A stretch of DNA of 12,716 bases from Paracoccaceae bacterium (lineage in GTDB: Bacteria; Pseudomonadota; Alphaproteobacteria; Rhodobacterales; Rhodobacteraceae). The DNA lies in contig JALSHL010000238.1 in assembly GCA_026982255.1 (NCBI GenBank), positions 1-12,716 on the forward strand, written 5' to 3'. Of the stretch, positions 6,445-12,716 are shown piece after piece. Each line of letters starts with the position of its first letter. Position 1 is the stretch's first letter. The position numbers and the translations under genes are program-made. Under the pieces are notes generated by a model. The model saw only the letters and a list, made by a program, of their open reading frames with translations, made no database searches and was not told the origin of the DNA.

Positions 6445-6456
6445 GGGCTTACGCCC
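6445..6456. other. Short GGGC/GCCC hairpin between arsR and fliL 3' ends
   Basis: GGGC-TTAC-GCCC forms a 4-bp stem, read on the minus strand with a GUAA (GNRA-type) loop. It lies in the 60-nt gap between two convergent genes, where terminators are expected, but the stem is short and no clear U-run follows on either strand. It is weak evidence for a terminator; I see nothing better in the gap. Confidence 0.2.
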
Positions 6457-6487
6457 TATCGTCATTTGGTATTTATGAGTCTACACC

Positions 6488-6982
6488 CTAAACGTCCTGC
6501 CGCAGGATATCCGTCACAAGAACGTCCGAAACCTCTTTTCCCAGAACCTCCTGTGCCGCTTCACGTAATGACCCGCGCAGGTCTTTCATCGCTTCGCTGC
6601 TGGTGAATTGTCCCTCAAATCCGCCGGAGTTCGAATGCAGAAACATGACCCGCAACAGGGCGTCCCGCAACTTCGGCTCCTTGTCGTATACGGTTTCGGC
6701 CAACGCTGGGGGCAGTTCGACCGACAGGGACATTACCACCAGAGCCGCAACACGACCATCCCGCACCACCGGCACGACAAATTGCCGGTCGAGCTTTACA
6801 TATTCCACCGTCGCATGACCTTCTTTAGGCGCCTCTTTCGCCGCCTCTGTTTCGGGACATCCCGTTTCCCCGGCAGGCACACATGCCTCTGCCGTTTCGG
6901 GAGGGGGTCGCAAAAACAATCCCGCACCGACGCCTCCGGCCAGACCGGTCAGGATCAGTATTACAGGGAGTAACTTTGCCAT
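6488..6982 (-). CDS. fliL: Flagellar basal body-associated protein FliL
   Basis: A 164-residue inner-membrane protein that associates with the stator around the basal body. One membrane segment near the N-terminus (about 4-24, LLPVILILTGLAGGVGAGLFL) is followed by a proline- and glutamate-rich linker with two cysteines and a periplasmic FliL domain (about 60-164). The segment ending ALLRVMFLHSNSGGF and the C-terminal VSDVLVTDILRQDV are typical of the family. Its ATG, preceded by AGGATAACCCG, lies 9 nt after the flgH stop. It is the last visible gene of the flagellar operon. Confidence 0.9.
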   Translation of the reverse strand: MAKLLPVILILTGLAGGVGAGLFLRPPPETAEACVPAGETGCPETEAAKEAPKEGHATVEYVKLDRQFVVPVVRDGRVAALVVMSLSVELPPALAETVYDKEPKLRDALLRVMFLHSNSGGFEGQFTSSEAMKDLRGSLREAAQEVLGKEVSDVLVTDILRQDV

Positions 6983-6991
6983 CGGGTTATC

Positions 6992-7723
6992 CTAGAATGG
7001 AGAGACAATATCGAATATCTGCTGTCCGTAGCGCGGTTGCTGAAAATCGCTGATTTGCCCGCGCCCGCCATAGGAAATACGCGCGCCCGCGATTTTGTCG
7101 TATGTAATCACATTCTGGCGCGAGATATCCTCGGGTCGCACAATGCCGGCGATCTGCAGTTCCCGGAGTTCATAGTTTACGCGCACCTCCTGCAGTCCGC
7201 GCACAACCAGATGCCCGTTTTGCAGCACCTCGACGACCGTAGCAGCAATGCGAAGGGTGATTTTTTCGTTGCGCGAGACGCTCCCGTCGCCGGTAAAGCT
7301 CGACACAGAGGAAAAATTCGCAGCCGGATCGAGGCTTGTTCCCGGTGGAAACACCCCGTCCAGCGCGTCGGGCAGACCGAGCAAAGCCCCGATACTCATC
7401 GTTTCGGAGCCGCTGCGGTTTCGTCCGGACCGGTTCGACAACTGGGCCTTGTCGTCGATTTCGATCACGACTGTCAGAATATCCCCGAGGCTACGTGCTC
7501 GCCTGTCGCCGAAGAGCGAGGACGGCCCCGCGCTCCACAGCGAACCGCGACTATAGGCCCGCCGCTGTTCCCGCGGCGCCGGCACAGCCAGAGCGGCACG
7601 TTCGCGACTGACCAGAGAGCCGGAGGCGGCCCCCACCTCGCTCAGGGCCGGTTGCATGCCGATATTCTCCACCCGTGTGCAGGCGGAAAACAAAAGCAGA
7701 ACGGCAAGGGCCAGATATTTCAT
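6992..7723 (-). CDS. flgH: Flagellar L-ring protein FlgH
   Basis: A 243-residue outer-membrane lipoprotein forming the L-ring around the flagellar rod. The leader MKYLALAVLLLFSAC gives lipidated Cys15; its lipobox FSAC has Phe at -3, where Leu is usual. Typical FlgH segments follow: SLWSAGPSSLFGDRRARSLGDILTVVIEIDD, SNRSGRNRSG, VVEVLQNGHLVVRGLQEVRVN and the end GQISDFQQPRYGQQIFDIVSPF. The ATG overlaps the flgA stop by 4 nt (ATGA) and has a GGAGG site inside flgA. flgI, the P-ring gene often adjacent, is not in this window. Confidence 0.95.
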   Translation of the reverse strand: MKYLALAVLLLFSACTRVENIGMQPALSEVGAASGSLVSRERAALAVPAPREQRRAYSRGSLWSAGPSSLFGDRRARSLGDILTVVIEIDDKAQLSNRSGRNRSGSETMSIGALLGLPDALDGVFPPGTSLDPAANFSSVSSFTGDGSVSRNEKITLRIAATVVEVLQNGHLVVRGLQEVRVNYELRELQIAGIVRPEDISRQNVITYDKIAGARISYGGRGQISDFQQPRYGQQIFDIVSPF

Positions 7724-8136
7724 GATCCGACCTCCACGCTTCCGTCCGGCCGGACCGTGCCGCTTACCGTGAGTCGCGAGTCCAGATTCATTACCCGCAC
7801 CCGTTCTCCGACACCGGCCCGGTCGAGCGCGCGCCCGTCGGTGGAAATGCTCAGCGCACCATAACGATAGACCATTACAACAATCTGGTTGCGTTCGACG
7901 ATTGCCGGAGGGCCGACATCGGAAAACCGCACCGGCCGTCCGGGATACAGGTTGACCCTTGCTTCCATTCCGATCACTTCGGCCGGATCGCTGAACGCCC
8001 CCGCCGTTGCCTGCTCGATCAGGCCAAGGGCTTCAGCCGTGACGATCTGTTGTGCGCGTAACGGGTTGGTCACGACCACTGTTTGCGCCATTGCGCCGCT
8101 ACCCAGCGCGAAAACGAGGATAAACCGGAATATCAT
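7720..8136 (-). CDS. flgA: Flagellar P-ring assembly chaperone FlgA (short form)
   Basis: A 138-residue periplasmic chaperone for P-ring formation. A signal peptide is visible at about 1-18 (MIFRFILVFALGSGAMAQ). The rest is a SAF-type domain: LYPGRPVRFSDVGPPAIVERNQIVVMVYRYGALSISTDGRAL and the end VNLDSRLTVSGTV-like strand pattern (here VMNLDSRLTVSGTVRPDGSVEV). At 138 residues it lacks the extra N-terminal domain of the ~219-residue enteric FlgA; compact forms are common in Alphaproteobacteria (family knowledge). It overlaps flgG upstream and flgH downstream by 4 nt each, so the three are translationally coupled. Confidence 0.9.
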   Translation of the reverse strand: MIFRFILVFALGSGAMAQTVVVTNPLRAQQIVTAEALGLIEQATAGAFSDPAEVIGMEARVNLYPGRPVRFSDVGPPAIVERNQIVVMVYRYGALSISTDGRALDRAGVGERVRVMNLDSRLTVSGTVRPDGSVEVGS

Positions 8137-8918
8137 CGGATCTGCGTCGTCGCCCCCAGCATCTGGTCGGCAGCCGTGATCACTTTGGCATTCAGCTCAT
8201 AGCCCCGCTGCGCCTCGATCAGCTCCGTCAACTCGCGCACGGCATCCACCGAACTGCTCTCCAGATAGCCCTGCCGGAAAGTTCCCAGCCCGTCGATGCC
8301 CGCTTCGCCGATCCGCGCAGCGCCCGAGGCCCCGGTTTCGCGATAGAGGTTCCCCCCCATAGCCTCCAGCCCCTTTTCATTGGTGAATCCGGCCAGGGTC
8401 AACCGGCCCAGCAACTGCGCCTCGGGCTGTCCGTCGAAATAGGCATAGATCTCGCCATTTGCATTGATCGTCACATCGCGCGCATCGTCCGGAATGGTCA
8501 CATCCGGCACAACCGGATAGCCGTCCGAGGTCACCACCTGCCCGTCGCCGGTCAGTTTCAGCGCACCGTCCCGCGTATAGCCGGAGCCGCCGGAGGGCAG
8601 CGCCACCTCGATATATCCGCGCCCTTCGATCGCCAGATCGAGCGTGCCGCCGGTCTGCTTCAACGCCCCCTGTTCCACATTCATGGAAATTGCCGAGGGC
8701 CGCACCCCCATGCCGAGCTGCACCCCTGCCGGCAAAACCGATCCGTCCTGCGCGCTGACGGTTCCGGCGCGCTGGATCTGCTGGTAGTTCAGATCGGCAA
8801 ACTCCGCCCGACGCGCGTTGTAACCCGTCGTATTCATATTGGCGAGGTTGTTGGAAATAACCTCCACTCGCATCTGCTGTGCGGCCATGCCGGTCGCGGC
8901 GATTTTCAGGGCATTCAT
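8133..8918 (-). CDS. flgG: Flagellar distal rod protein FlgG
   Basis: A 261-residue distal rod subunit, the usual length for FlgG. The N-terminal rod signature is clear (MNALKIAATGMAAQQMRVEV, then ISNNLANMNTTGYNARRAEF), as is the C-terminal one (GYLESSSVDAVRELTELIEAQRGYELNAKVI). These ends form the coiled-coil helices that pack into the rod, and the middle (ALPSGGSGYTRDGALKLTGDGQVVTSDGYPV) is the conserved D1 region. AAAGGA lies before the ATG, 11 nt after the flgF stop. Secreted by the flagellar export apparatus without a Sec signal. Confidence 0.97.
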   Translation of the reverse strand: MNALKIAATGMAAQQMRVEVISNNLANMNTTGYNARRAEFADLNYQQIQRAGTVSAQDGSVLPAGVQLGMGVRPSAISMNVEQGALKQTGGTLDLAIEGRGYIEVALPSGGSGYTRDGALKLTGDGQVVTSDGYPVVPDVTIPDDARDVTINANGEIYAYFDGQPEAQLLGRLTLAGFTNEKGLEAMGGNLYRETGASGAARIGEAGIDGLGTFRQGYLESSSVDAVRELTELIEAQRGYELNAKVITAADQMLGATTQIR

Positions 8919-8929
8919 CTCGTGTTCCT

Positions 8930-9652
8930 TTATGTTGTCCGGCCAAGGGTGCGGATGGCGGAGCGGATTTGCTCGTCCTCCCGATCCAGAAGCTTCTGGC
9001 CCAGCTCATAGGCCCGTTGCACCTCGATAAGGCGGGTCATTTCGATAATGGCATTGACGTTCGATCCCTCGACAAACCCCTGCTTCACGCGCGAGTCGAT
9101 TGCCGGAAGCGGTTCCGCATCAAAGCGGAACATCACCCCGTCCTCGCGCAACAGTTGCTGCGGATCATCGACCTCGTAGATGCCGATCCGGGCAACGGGG
9201 CGCCCGTTTGCCGAAACCGACCCATCCTCGGCCACGCCGATTTCGGCGGCATCCGGCGGGATGAAAACCGGCGCGCCGCCCGCGTCCAGAACCCGATAGC
9301 CGGTGGCCGTCACCAGATCACCCGCCGCATTCGGCGAGAAACTCCCCGCCCGTGTCAGCCGGTTTCCCTGCGGGGTCTCGACCATGAAAAAACCCGGACC
9401 GTCGATCGCCAGATCGAACCGCCCGCCGGTGCGGGTCATGGTTCCGCCGGCCTCGTCCGTAAAGCGCACCCGCGCGGTGGCCATTGAAATTCCGCCGCCC
9501 GCGCCGTCCAGCGGCTGCAGGTGTTCCGCGAACACCACACCCTCGCGCCGGAAACCGGCGGTAGAGATATTGGCGATATTGTTCGCCACCGTCTGAAGTT
9601 CCTTCAGCAACCCGGACTGGCGGGTTATACCGATGTAGCCTGTCGAAACCAT
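8930..9652 (-). CDS. flgF: Flagellar proximal rod protein FlgF
   Basis: A 240-residue rod subunit related to FlgG. The N-terminus MVSTGYIGITRQSGLLKELQ followed by VANNIANISTAGFRREGVVF is the family's rod motif, and the end carries VEGSNVNAIIEMTRLIEVQRAYELGQ-type helix. I chose the ATG at 9652 rather than the longer frame starting at 9700: AGGAG (9658-9662) sits 5 nt upstream of it, and the extra 16 residues are basic and unlike FlgF. A 63-nt gap separates it from fliQ, the widest inside the flagellar run, and contains the TTCTTAACCCCTTGG element. Confidence 0.95.
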   Translation of the reverse strand: MVSTGYIGITRQSGLLKELQTVANNIANISTAGFRREGVVFAEHLQPLDGAGGGISMATARVRFTDEAGGTMTRTGGRFDLAIDGPGFFMVETPQGNRLTRAGSFSPNAAGDLVTATGYRVLDAGGAPVFIPPDAAEIGVAEDGSVSANGRPVARIGIYEVDDPQQLLREDGVMFRFDAEPLPAIDSRVKQGFVEGSNVNAIIEMTRLIEVQRAYELGQKLLDREDEQIRSAIRTLGRTT

Positions 9653-9657
9653 ATGTG

Positions 9658-9662
9658 CTCCT
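9658..9662 (-). promoter_or_regulatory. Ribosome binding site that sets the flgF start
   Basis: AGGAG on the minus strand, 5 nt before the ATG at 9652, within GAGGAGCACATATG. It selects this start over the upstream one at 9700. Confidence 0.8.
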
Positions 9663-9696
9663 CTGGCATTCTTGCCGTTGCGAATCCGTTTTGACG

Positions 9697-9711
9697 CCAA
9701 GGGGTTAAGAA
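9697..9711 (-). promoter_or_regulatory. Candidate flagellar control element upstream of flgF (CtrA-like half site)
   Basis: TTCTTAACCCCTTGG on the minus strand, 45 nt upstream of the flgF ATG. The same sequence minus one C occurs between flgB and fliI (11047-11060). The TTAACC core resembles a half site for CtrA, the alphaproteobacterial regulator of flagellar genes (full site TTAA-N7-TTAA, known). A full second half is not present. Its left end overlaps nothing coding except the region just before the fliQ stop. Confidence 0.4.
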
Positions 9712-9715
9712 ACCC

Positions 9716-9985
9716 TCAAAATCCGCCCGCGATTTTCACGATTACCGTGTCCCTGAAGAAATTCACCAGCAACTCGCCCGAATACCCCATCGACAGCCAG
9801 AAAACCGCGAGGATCGCCCCCAGTTTCGGTACCGAGGTCAACGTCAGTTCCTGAATGGAGGTCAGCGCTTGGAACAGCCCGATTGCCAGCCCCACAAACA
9901 GGGCAACCAGCAACACCGGAGTCGAGGCCAGCAGCGCCACCCACAGCCCCTCGCGCAGGAAATCGAGGATTTCCTGCTCCTGCAT
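9716..9985 (-). CDS. fliQ: Flagellar export gate protein FliQ
   Basis: An 89-residue inner-membrane subunit of the flagellar type III export gate. Two membrane hairpin helices are visible: about 14-37 (LWVALLASTPVLLVALFVGLAIG) and about 53-75 (PKLGAILAVFWLSMGYSGELLV). Between them lies the family segment LFQALTSIQELTLTSVPK. Length is normal. The ATG shares one base with the fliE stop (TGATG). It lies apart from fliP and fliR, its gate partners, neither of which is in this window. Confidence 0.95.
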   Translation of the reverse strand: MQEQEILDFLREGLWVALLASTPVLLVALFVGLAIGLFQALTSIQELTLTSVPKLGAILAVFWLSMGYSGELLVNFFRDTVIVKIAGGF

Positions 9986-10275
9986 CAGACGGGCATCCGC
10001 AAAATTTCCTGATAGGCCTCGACCACCTTGTCGCGCACGGTCACCGCCGTTTCGATCGCCAGTTGGCTCGCCGCCAGCGCCTGCACGACCGAGGCCGCAT
10101 CTGCCTTGCCGACCATTCCCGCCGCCGCGGTTTCCTCGCCCGTGCGCATGGTCTGCATGAAATCGGTGGCAATCTGCGCAAACAGGTTGTCGCCCGCGCT
10201 TTCCGCCGGTTTCGGACGGGCCACATTCTGGGCGTTTGTGTAAAGTTGCGAGGCAATATGTGCCGTTTTATCCAT
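9985..10275 (-). CDS. fliE: Flagellar hook-basal body protein FliE
   Basis: A 96-residue adaptor that joins the MS ring to the proximal rod. The C-terminal half is diagnostic: KADAASVVQALAASQLAIETAVTVRDKVVEAYQEILRMPV-type helix at about 57-96, with SQLAIETAVTVRDKVV and the terminal YQEILRMPV. The N-terminal half is variable in the family, as expected. It starts 12 nt after flgC and overlaps fliQ by one base. Confidence 0.95.
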   Translation of the reverse strand: MDKTAHIASQLYTNAQNVARPKPAESAGDNLFAQIATDFMQTMRTGEETAAAGMVGKADAASVVQALAASQLAIETAVTVRDKVVEAYQEILRMPV

Positions 10276-10287
10276 GGTGTCGCCTTT

Positions 10288-10665
10288 CTAGCGTCTCAAC
10301 AGGTCAAGAATGGAAGAGGTCATCTGCCGCGCCTGATCGAACATGCGCAGATTGGCCTCGTAGGATCGCTGCGCTTCGCGCGCGTCCGCGATCTCGATCA
10401 TCAGGTTCACGTTGGAACCCTCGTAATATCCGTCCCCGCCCGCCATCGGGTGGGCCGGATCGTATATCCGTTCGCGTTCGCTCCGGTCCAGTTGCACGTT
10501 TCCGGGCCGGACGGTGCCGTCCAGCACCTGTTCGAACGGCACCAGTTTGCGCCGGTATCCAGGTGTGTCGGCGTTGGCGATATTTTCCGCGCTCAGGCGC
10601 AGGCGCGTCGACTGGGCCGACATGCCGCTGACGCTGGCGCTCATGGAGTTGAACAGATCACCCAT
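10288..10665 (-). CDS. flgC: Flagellar proximal rod protein FlgC
   Basis: A 125-residue rod subunit, slightly shorter than enteric FlgC (about 134). The N-terminal rod motif RLRLSAENIANADTPGYRRK and the C-terminal GSNVNLMIEIADAREAQRSYEANLRMFDQARQ-type helix (YEGSNVNLMIEIADAREAQR, RSYEANLRMFDQ) identify it. YDPAHPMAGGDGYY near 68-81 matches the conserved FlgC loop preceding V-N. It lies 9 nt after flgB and 12 nt before fliE, so the rod genes are read as one transcript. Confidence 0.96.
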   Translation of the reverse strand: MGDLFNSMSASVSGMSAQSTRLRLSAENIANADTPGYRRKLVPFEQVLDGTVRPGNVQLDRSERERIYDPAHPMAGGDGYYEGSNVNLMIEIADAREAQRSYEANLRMFDQARQMTSSILDLLRR

Positions 10666-10674
10666 GCCGCCCCC

Positions 10675-11013
10675 CTATCGTATCCGGCCCATGCCGGCAC
10701 GCAGGATATCGAGCGATTTGCTGTATATCCCCAGCGCCAGATCGTGCTGCATCCGCACCTCGGCCGAGCGCACCATCTGGTCCTCGAGCGAGACGGTGTT
10801 GCCGTTGGGCGACTCCGCTCCGCGTGCGCTGCTCTCGAATACCTCGAACCGGCCTTCCGCCGCCGCGTAGCTCTCGGCAAACGGCCGGATGTCGCGCGCC
10901 TTGAAACCGGGCGTATCGGCGTTGGCGATGTTTCCGGCGATAACCGACTGGCGCGCCGAGGCATGTTCCGCCAGACGGCCGGCCATCTGCAAAATTCCGA
11001 TGCTGAATTCCAT
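10675..11013 (-). CDS. flgB: Flagellar proximal rod protein FlgB
   Basis: A 112-residue rod subunit. The rod motif is ASARQSVIAGNIANADTPGF followed by KARDI, and the C-terminal helix is LEDQMVRSAEVRMQHDLALG with YSKSLDILRAGMGRIR at the end. I chose the ATG at 11013 over one at 11037: AAGGGAG lies 10 nt upstream of the former, while the latter has no purine-rich site and would add MQQGRSPE. The choice is moderate because the spacing is long. It is the first gene of the rod operon and diverges from fliI across 88 nt. Confidence 0.93.
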   Translation of the reverse strand: MEFSIGILQMAGRLAEHASARQSVIAGNIANADTPGFKARDIRPFAESYAAAEGRFEVFESSARGAESPNGNTVSLEDQMVRSAEVRMQHDLALGIYSKSLDILRAGMGRIR

Positions 11014-11046
11014 TTCCGGGCTTCTCCCTTGCTGCATGTAAGGTGA

Positions 11047-11060
11047 TTCTTAACCCTTGG
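11047..11060 (+). promoter_or_regulatory. Candidate flagellar control element between flgB and fliI (CtrA-like half site)
   Basis: TTCTTAACCCTTGG on the plus strand, 41 nt before the fliI ATG and 33 nt before the flgB ATG. It equals the element upstream of flgF apart from one C. Its place in a divergent promoter region between two flagellar units supports a regulatory role. I found no convincing sigma-70 pair in this gap. Confidence 0.45.
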
Positions 11061-11090
11061 TGGTGAACAAAAGGTTATCGACCTGCCGAA

Positions 11091-11095
11091 AGGAG
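11091..11095 (+). promoter_or_regulatory. Ribosome binding site that sets the fliI start
   Basis: AGGAG 6 nt before the ATG at 11102, within AAAGGAGCGAATC. It selects this start over a TTG at 11057 in the same frame, which falls within the shared control element. Confidence 0.85.
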
Positions 11096-11101
11096 CGAAT
11101 C

Positions 11102-12436
11102 ATGTTCACTGACTTCAAACCGCTGGAAAATGCCCTGCGCGAAATCCGGGCCACCCGCCGTTTCGGACGGGTTCTGGCGGTGGAATCCGGCGCTATCCGC
11201 CTTTCCGGCCTGTCGCGGCACGGTCATGTGGGCGACCGGATCCGTATCTCGCGCCGTTCCGGCGGCACCGTTGATGGCGAGATCGTCGCCCTGTCCCGCA
11301 CCTCCGCCCTGACTATGTTATATGGCCCGCCCGAGGGGATCGCGATCGATGACGAGGCAGAACTCCTCCCTCCGCGCGGGATCCGCCCCTCGCAGGCGTG
11401 GATCGGGCGGGTGGTGGACGCCTTCGGAAACGCCATGGACGGCGCGCCGCTTTTTAACGGCGACCGTCCCGTTCCGCTGCGCCGGGCTCCCCCTCTCGCC
11501 ACGCTGCGCCGGACGCTGGGCGGGCGCCTGCAAACCTCGCTGGCGGTATTCAACACGGTGCTGCCGCTGGCACGCGGCCAGCGTATCGGCATCTTTGCCG
11601 GCTCGGGCGTCGGCAAATCCTCTCTGCTGGCCGAAATGGCCCGCGGGCTGGAGGCCGACGTCGTGGTTATCGCCCTGATCGGCGAGCGCGGCCGCGAGCT
11701 GCGCGACTTCACCGAGCAGGTCCTCGGCGCCGAAGGCATGAAGCGCGCCGTGGTCGTCACCGCCACCTCGGACCAGTCGCCGCTGGTCAAGCGCCGCGCC
11801 GCATGGACAGCCATGGCCGTGGCCGAATATTTCCGCGATCAGGGCAAACACGTCCTGCTGCTGATGGACTCCATCACCCGCTTTGCCGAGGCCCACCGCG
11901 AGGTTGCCCTGACTGCCGGCGAGGCCCCGAGCCTGCGCGCCTATCCACCCTCGACCGCCAACCTGATCGCCGGTCTGGCCGAGCGCGCCGGCCCCGGCCC
12001 CTCCGGTTCCGGCGACATCACCGCGGTTTTCACGGTCCTCGTCGCCGGATCGGATATGGAGGAACCCGTGGCCGACATCACCCGCGGTGTGCTGGACGGC
12101 CACGTCATCCTGTCCCGCGACATCGCCGAGCGTGGCCGTTTTCCCGCCGTCGATACCGCCCGCAGCGTCTCGCGCAGCCTGCCAACCATTGCCAGCGACG
12201 CGGAAAACGCCCTGCTGGCACGGGCCCGCCGCATCGTCGCCACCTATGAAAAGGCCGAGCCGATGGTGCAGACCGGTCTCTATATCTCCGGCTCCGATCC
12301 TGAAATAGACGAGGCAATCACCCTCTGGCCCGCGCTGGACGCGTTCTTCGCCCGCAACATCGCCGAGCCGCCGGAGGACAGCTTCGCCGCACTGGCCGGA
12401 ATACTGGAGCCGTCAGATCCGGTCCTCGACGCGTGA
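11102..12436 (+). CDS. fliI: Flagellar type III export ATPase FliI
   Basis: A 444-residue F1-beta-like ATPase that powers or primes flagellar protein export on the cytoplasmic side of the gate. The P-loop is AGSGVGKS at 166-173 (K172), the catalytic glutamate region ALIGERGREL follows at 191-200 (E195), and Walker B is VLLLMDSITRFAEAHREVAL with D256. LRAYPPSTA near 278-286 and DITAVFTVLVAGSDMEEPVAD near 305-325 are typical of flagellar and injectisome ATPases; flagellar context decides for FliI. The N-terminal domain (1-90) is the beta-barrel. It diverges from flgB. fliJ, often the next gene, is absent; instead a convergent regulator overlaps its last 24 nt. Confidence 0.96.
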   Translation: MFTDFKPLENALREIRATRRFGRVLAVESGAIRLSGLSRHGHVGDRIRISRRSGGTVDGEIVALSRTSALTMLYGPPEGIAIDDEAELLPPRGIRPSQAWIGRVVDAFGNAMDGAPLFNGDRPVPLRRAPPLATLRRTLGGRLQTSLAVFNTVLPLARGQRIGIFAGSGVGKSSLLAEMARGLEADVVVIALIGERGRELRDFTEQVLGAEGMKRAVVVTATSDQSPLVKRRAAWTAMAVAEYFRDQGKHVLLLMDSITRFAEAHREVALTAGEAPSLRAYPPSTANLIAGLAERAGPGPSGSGDITAVFTVLVAGSDMEEPVADITRGVLDGHVILSRDIAERGRFPAVDTARSVSRSLPTIASDAENALLARARRIVATYEKAEPMVQTGLYISGSDPEIDEAITLWPALDAFFARNIAEPPEDSFAALAGILEPSDPVLDA

Positions 12437-12716
12437 GGGGCAATCCTCGCGCGGACAGATACGGCAGGAGGTGCCGACCGGCCGCGCCTGCTGCTCCGCG
12501 TCCCGCTCCGCCGGAATCACCAGCATGGCCGAACGGTACTCCGGTGTCTCCCCGAAGCTGACCTGCGCGCGTGGCAGGGCGACGGTCAGCGTGACGAACC
12601 GCGCCCCTTCCGGCATTTCGATCACTTCGCGCACCGGTTGCCCCGGTTGCGTAAACCCGCGAAACACCGGCCAGAGCGGGCAGGCATTGCCGTGGCGCGG
12701 CAACGGAAAGCCGGGC
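12413..12716 (-). CDS. C-terminal part of an XRE/ScfR-like transcriptional regulator (5' end outside window)
   Basis: About 100 residues of the C-terminus of a larger protein open at the right edge. LPRHGNACPLWPVFRGFTQPGQ near the start and GTSCRICPREDCPSR near the end match the C-terminal (DUF2083) domain of short-chain-acyl-linked regulators of the RamB/ScfR type, which carry an N-terminal Cro/CI HTH and an ImmA/IrrE-like domain (family knowledge). Those N-terminal parts would lie beyond the window. The cysteines in NACPLW and C-x2-C-x4-C are conserved-looking and could bind a metal (inference). The end RVEDRI is shorter than the usual RAFPP-containing tail. Its stop lies inside the 3' end of fliI, a 24-nt convergent overlap. 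The TTG at 12703 is not the true start because the homology continues upstream of it. Confidence 0.75.
   Translation of the reverse strand, partial: PGFPLPRHGNACPLWPVFRGFTQPGQPVREVIEMPEGARFVTLTVALPRAQVSFGETPEYRSAMLVIPAERDAEQQARPVGTSCRICPREDCPSRVEDRI

Noticed and set aside
9653..9715. Sigma-54 promoter before flgF
   Set aside because: TGGCG is present on the minus strand, but the matching TTGC element at the required spacing is not.
9883..11046. Plus-strand open frame of 387 codons
   Set aside because: It is antisense to fliE, flgC and flgB, whose rod motifs are unmistakable. Its translation is rich in Arg and His, as expected of a complementary-strand shadow.
11318..12103. Minus-strand open frame of 261 codons
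   Set aside because: It is antisense to the ATPase core of fliI and has no recognisable domain.

Overview
The window reads as ordinary chromosome of an alphaproteobacterium of the order Rhodobacterales (Roseobacter/Rhodobacter relatives). This rests on the GC-rich code, an F0 ATP synthase operon with both b and b' subunits and no F1 genes beside it, a GST-fold FzlA-type protein ending in HYADLDF, an rnd-kdsD pair, and a flagellar rod operon in the order flgB-flgC-fliE-fliQ-flgF-flgG-flgA-flgH-fliL. No rRNA, tRNA, transposase, phage gene or CRISPR array was seen.

Layout. At 1-1196 (minus strand) lie ribonuclease D and the start of kdsD, which runs off the left edge. They diverge from a plus-strand pair at 1416-3124, fzlA (a GST-fold cell-division protein) and queG (epoxyqueuosine reductase), joined by a TGATG overlap. 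A strong bidirectional hairpin terminator (3129-3156) separates queG from the convergent F0 operon, which reads leftward as atpI-atpB-atpE-atpF2(b')-atpF(b) (5812 down to 3178) from a promoter with a consensus -35. A small orphan ArsR-type repressor (6059-6427) diverges from atpI. Its promoter carries two matching inverted repeats, and the predicted transcription start falls on its ATG.

From 11013 down to 6488 runs the flagellar rod/ring operon: FlgB, FlgC, FlgF and FlgG build the rod, FliE links rod to MS ring, FliQ belongs to the export gate, FlgA and FlgH serve P- and L-ring assembly, and FliL assists the stator. The export ATPase FliI diverges from flgB (11102-12436). A 14-15 nt element containing TTAACC lies upstream of both fliI/flgB and flgF and may be a shared flagellar control site. 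The right edge holds the C-terminal part of a minus-strand regulator whose 3' end overlaps that of fliI.

No new multi-gene system was found. The signals most worth checking are the ArsR promoter architecture, the shared flagellar element, and a hairpin pair between atpE and the b' gene that could help set subunit stoichiometry.
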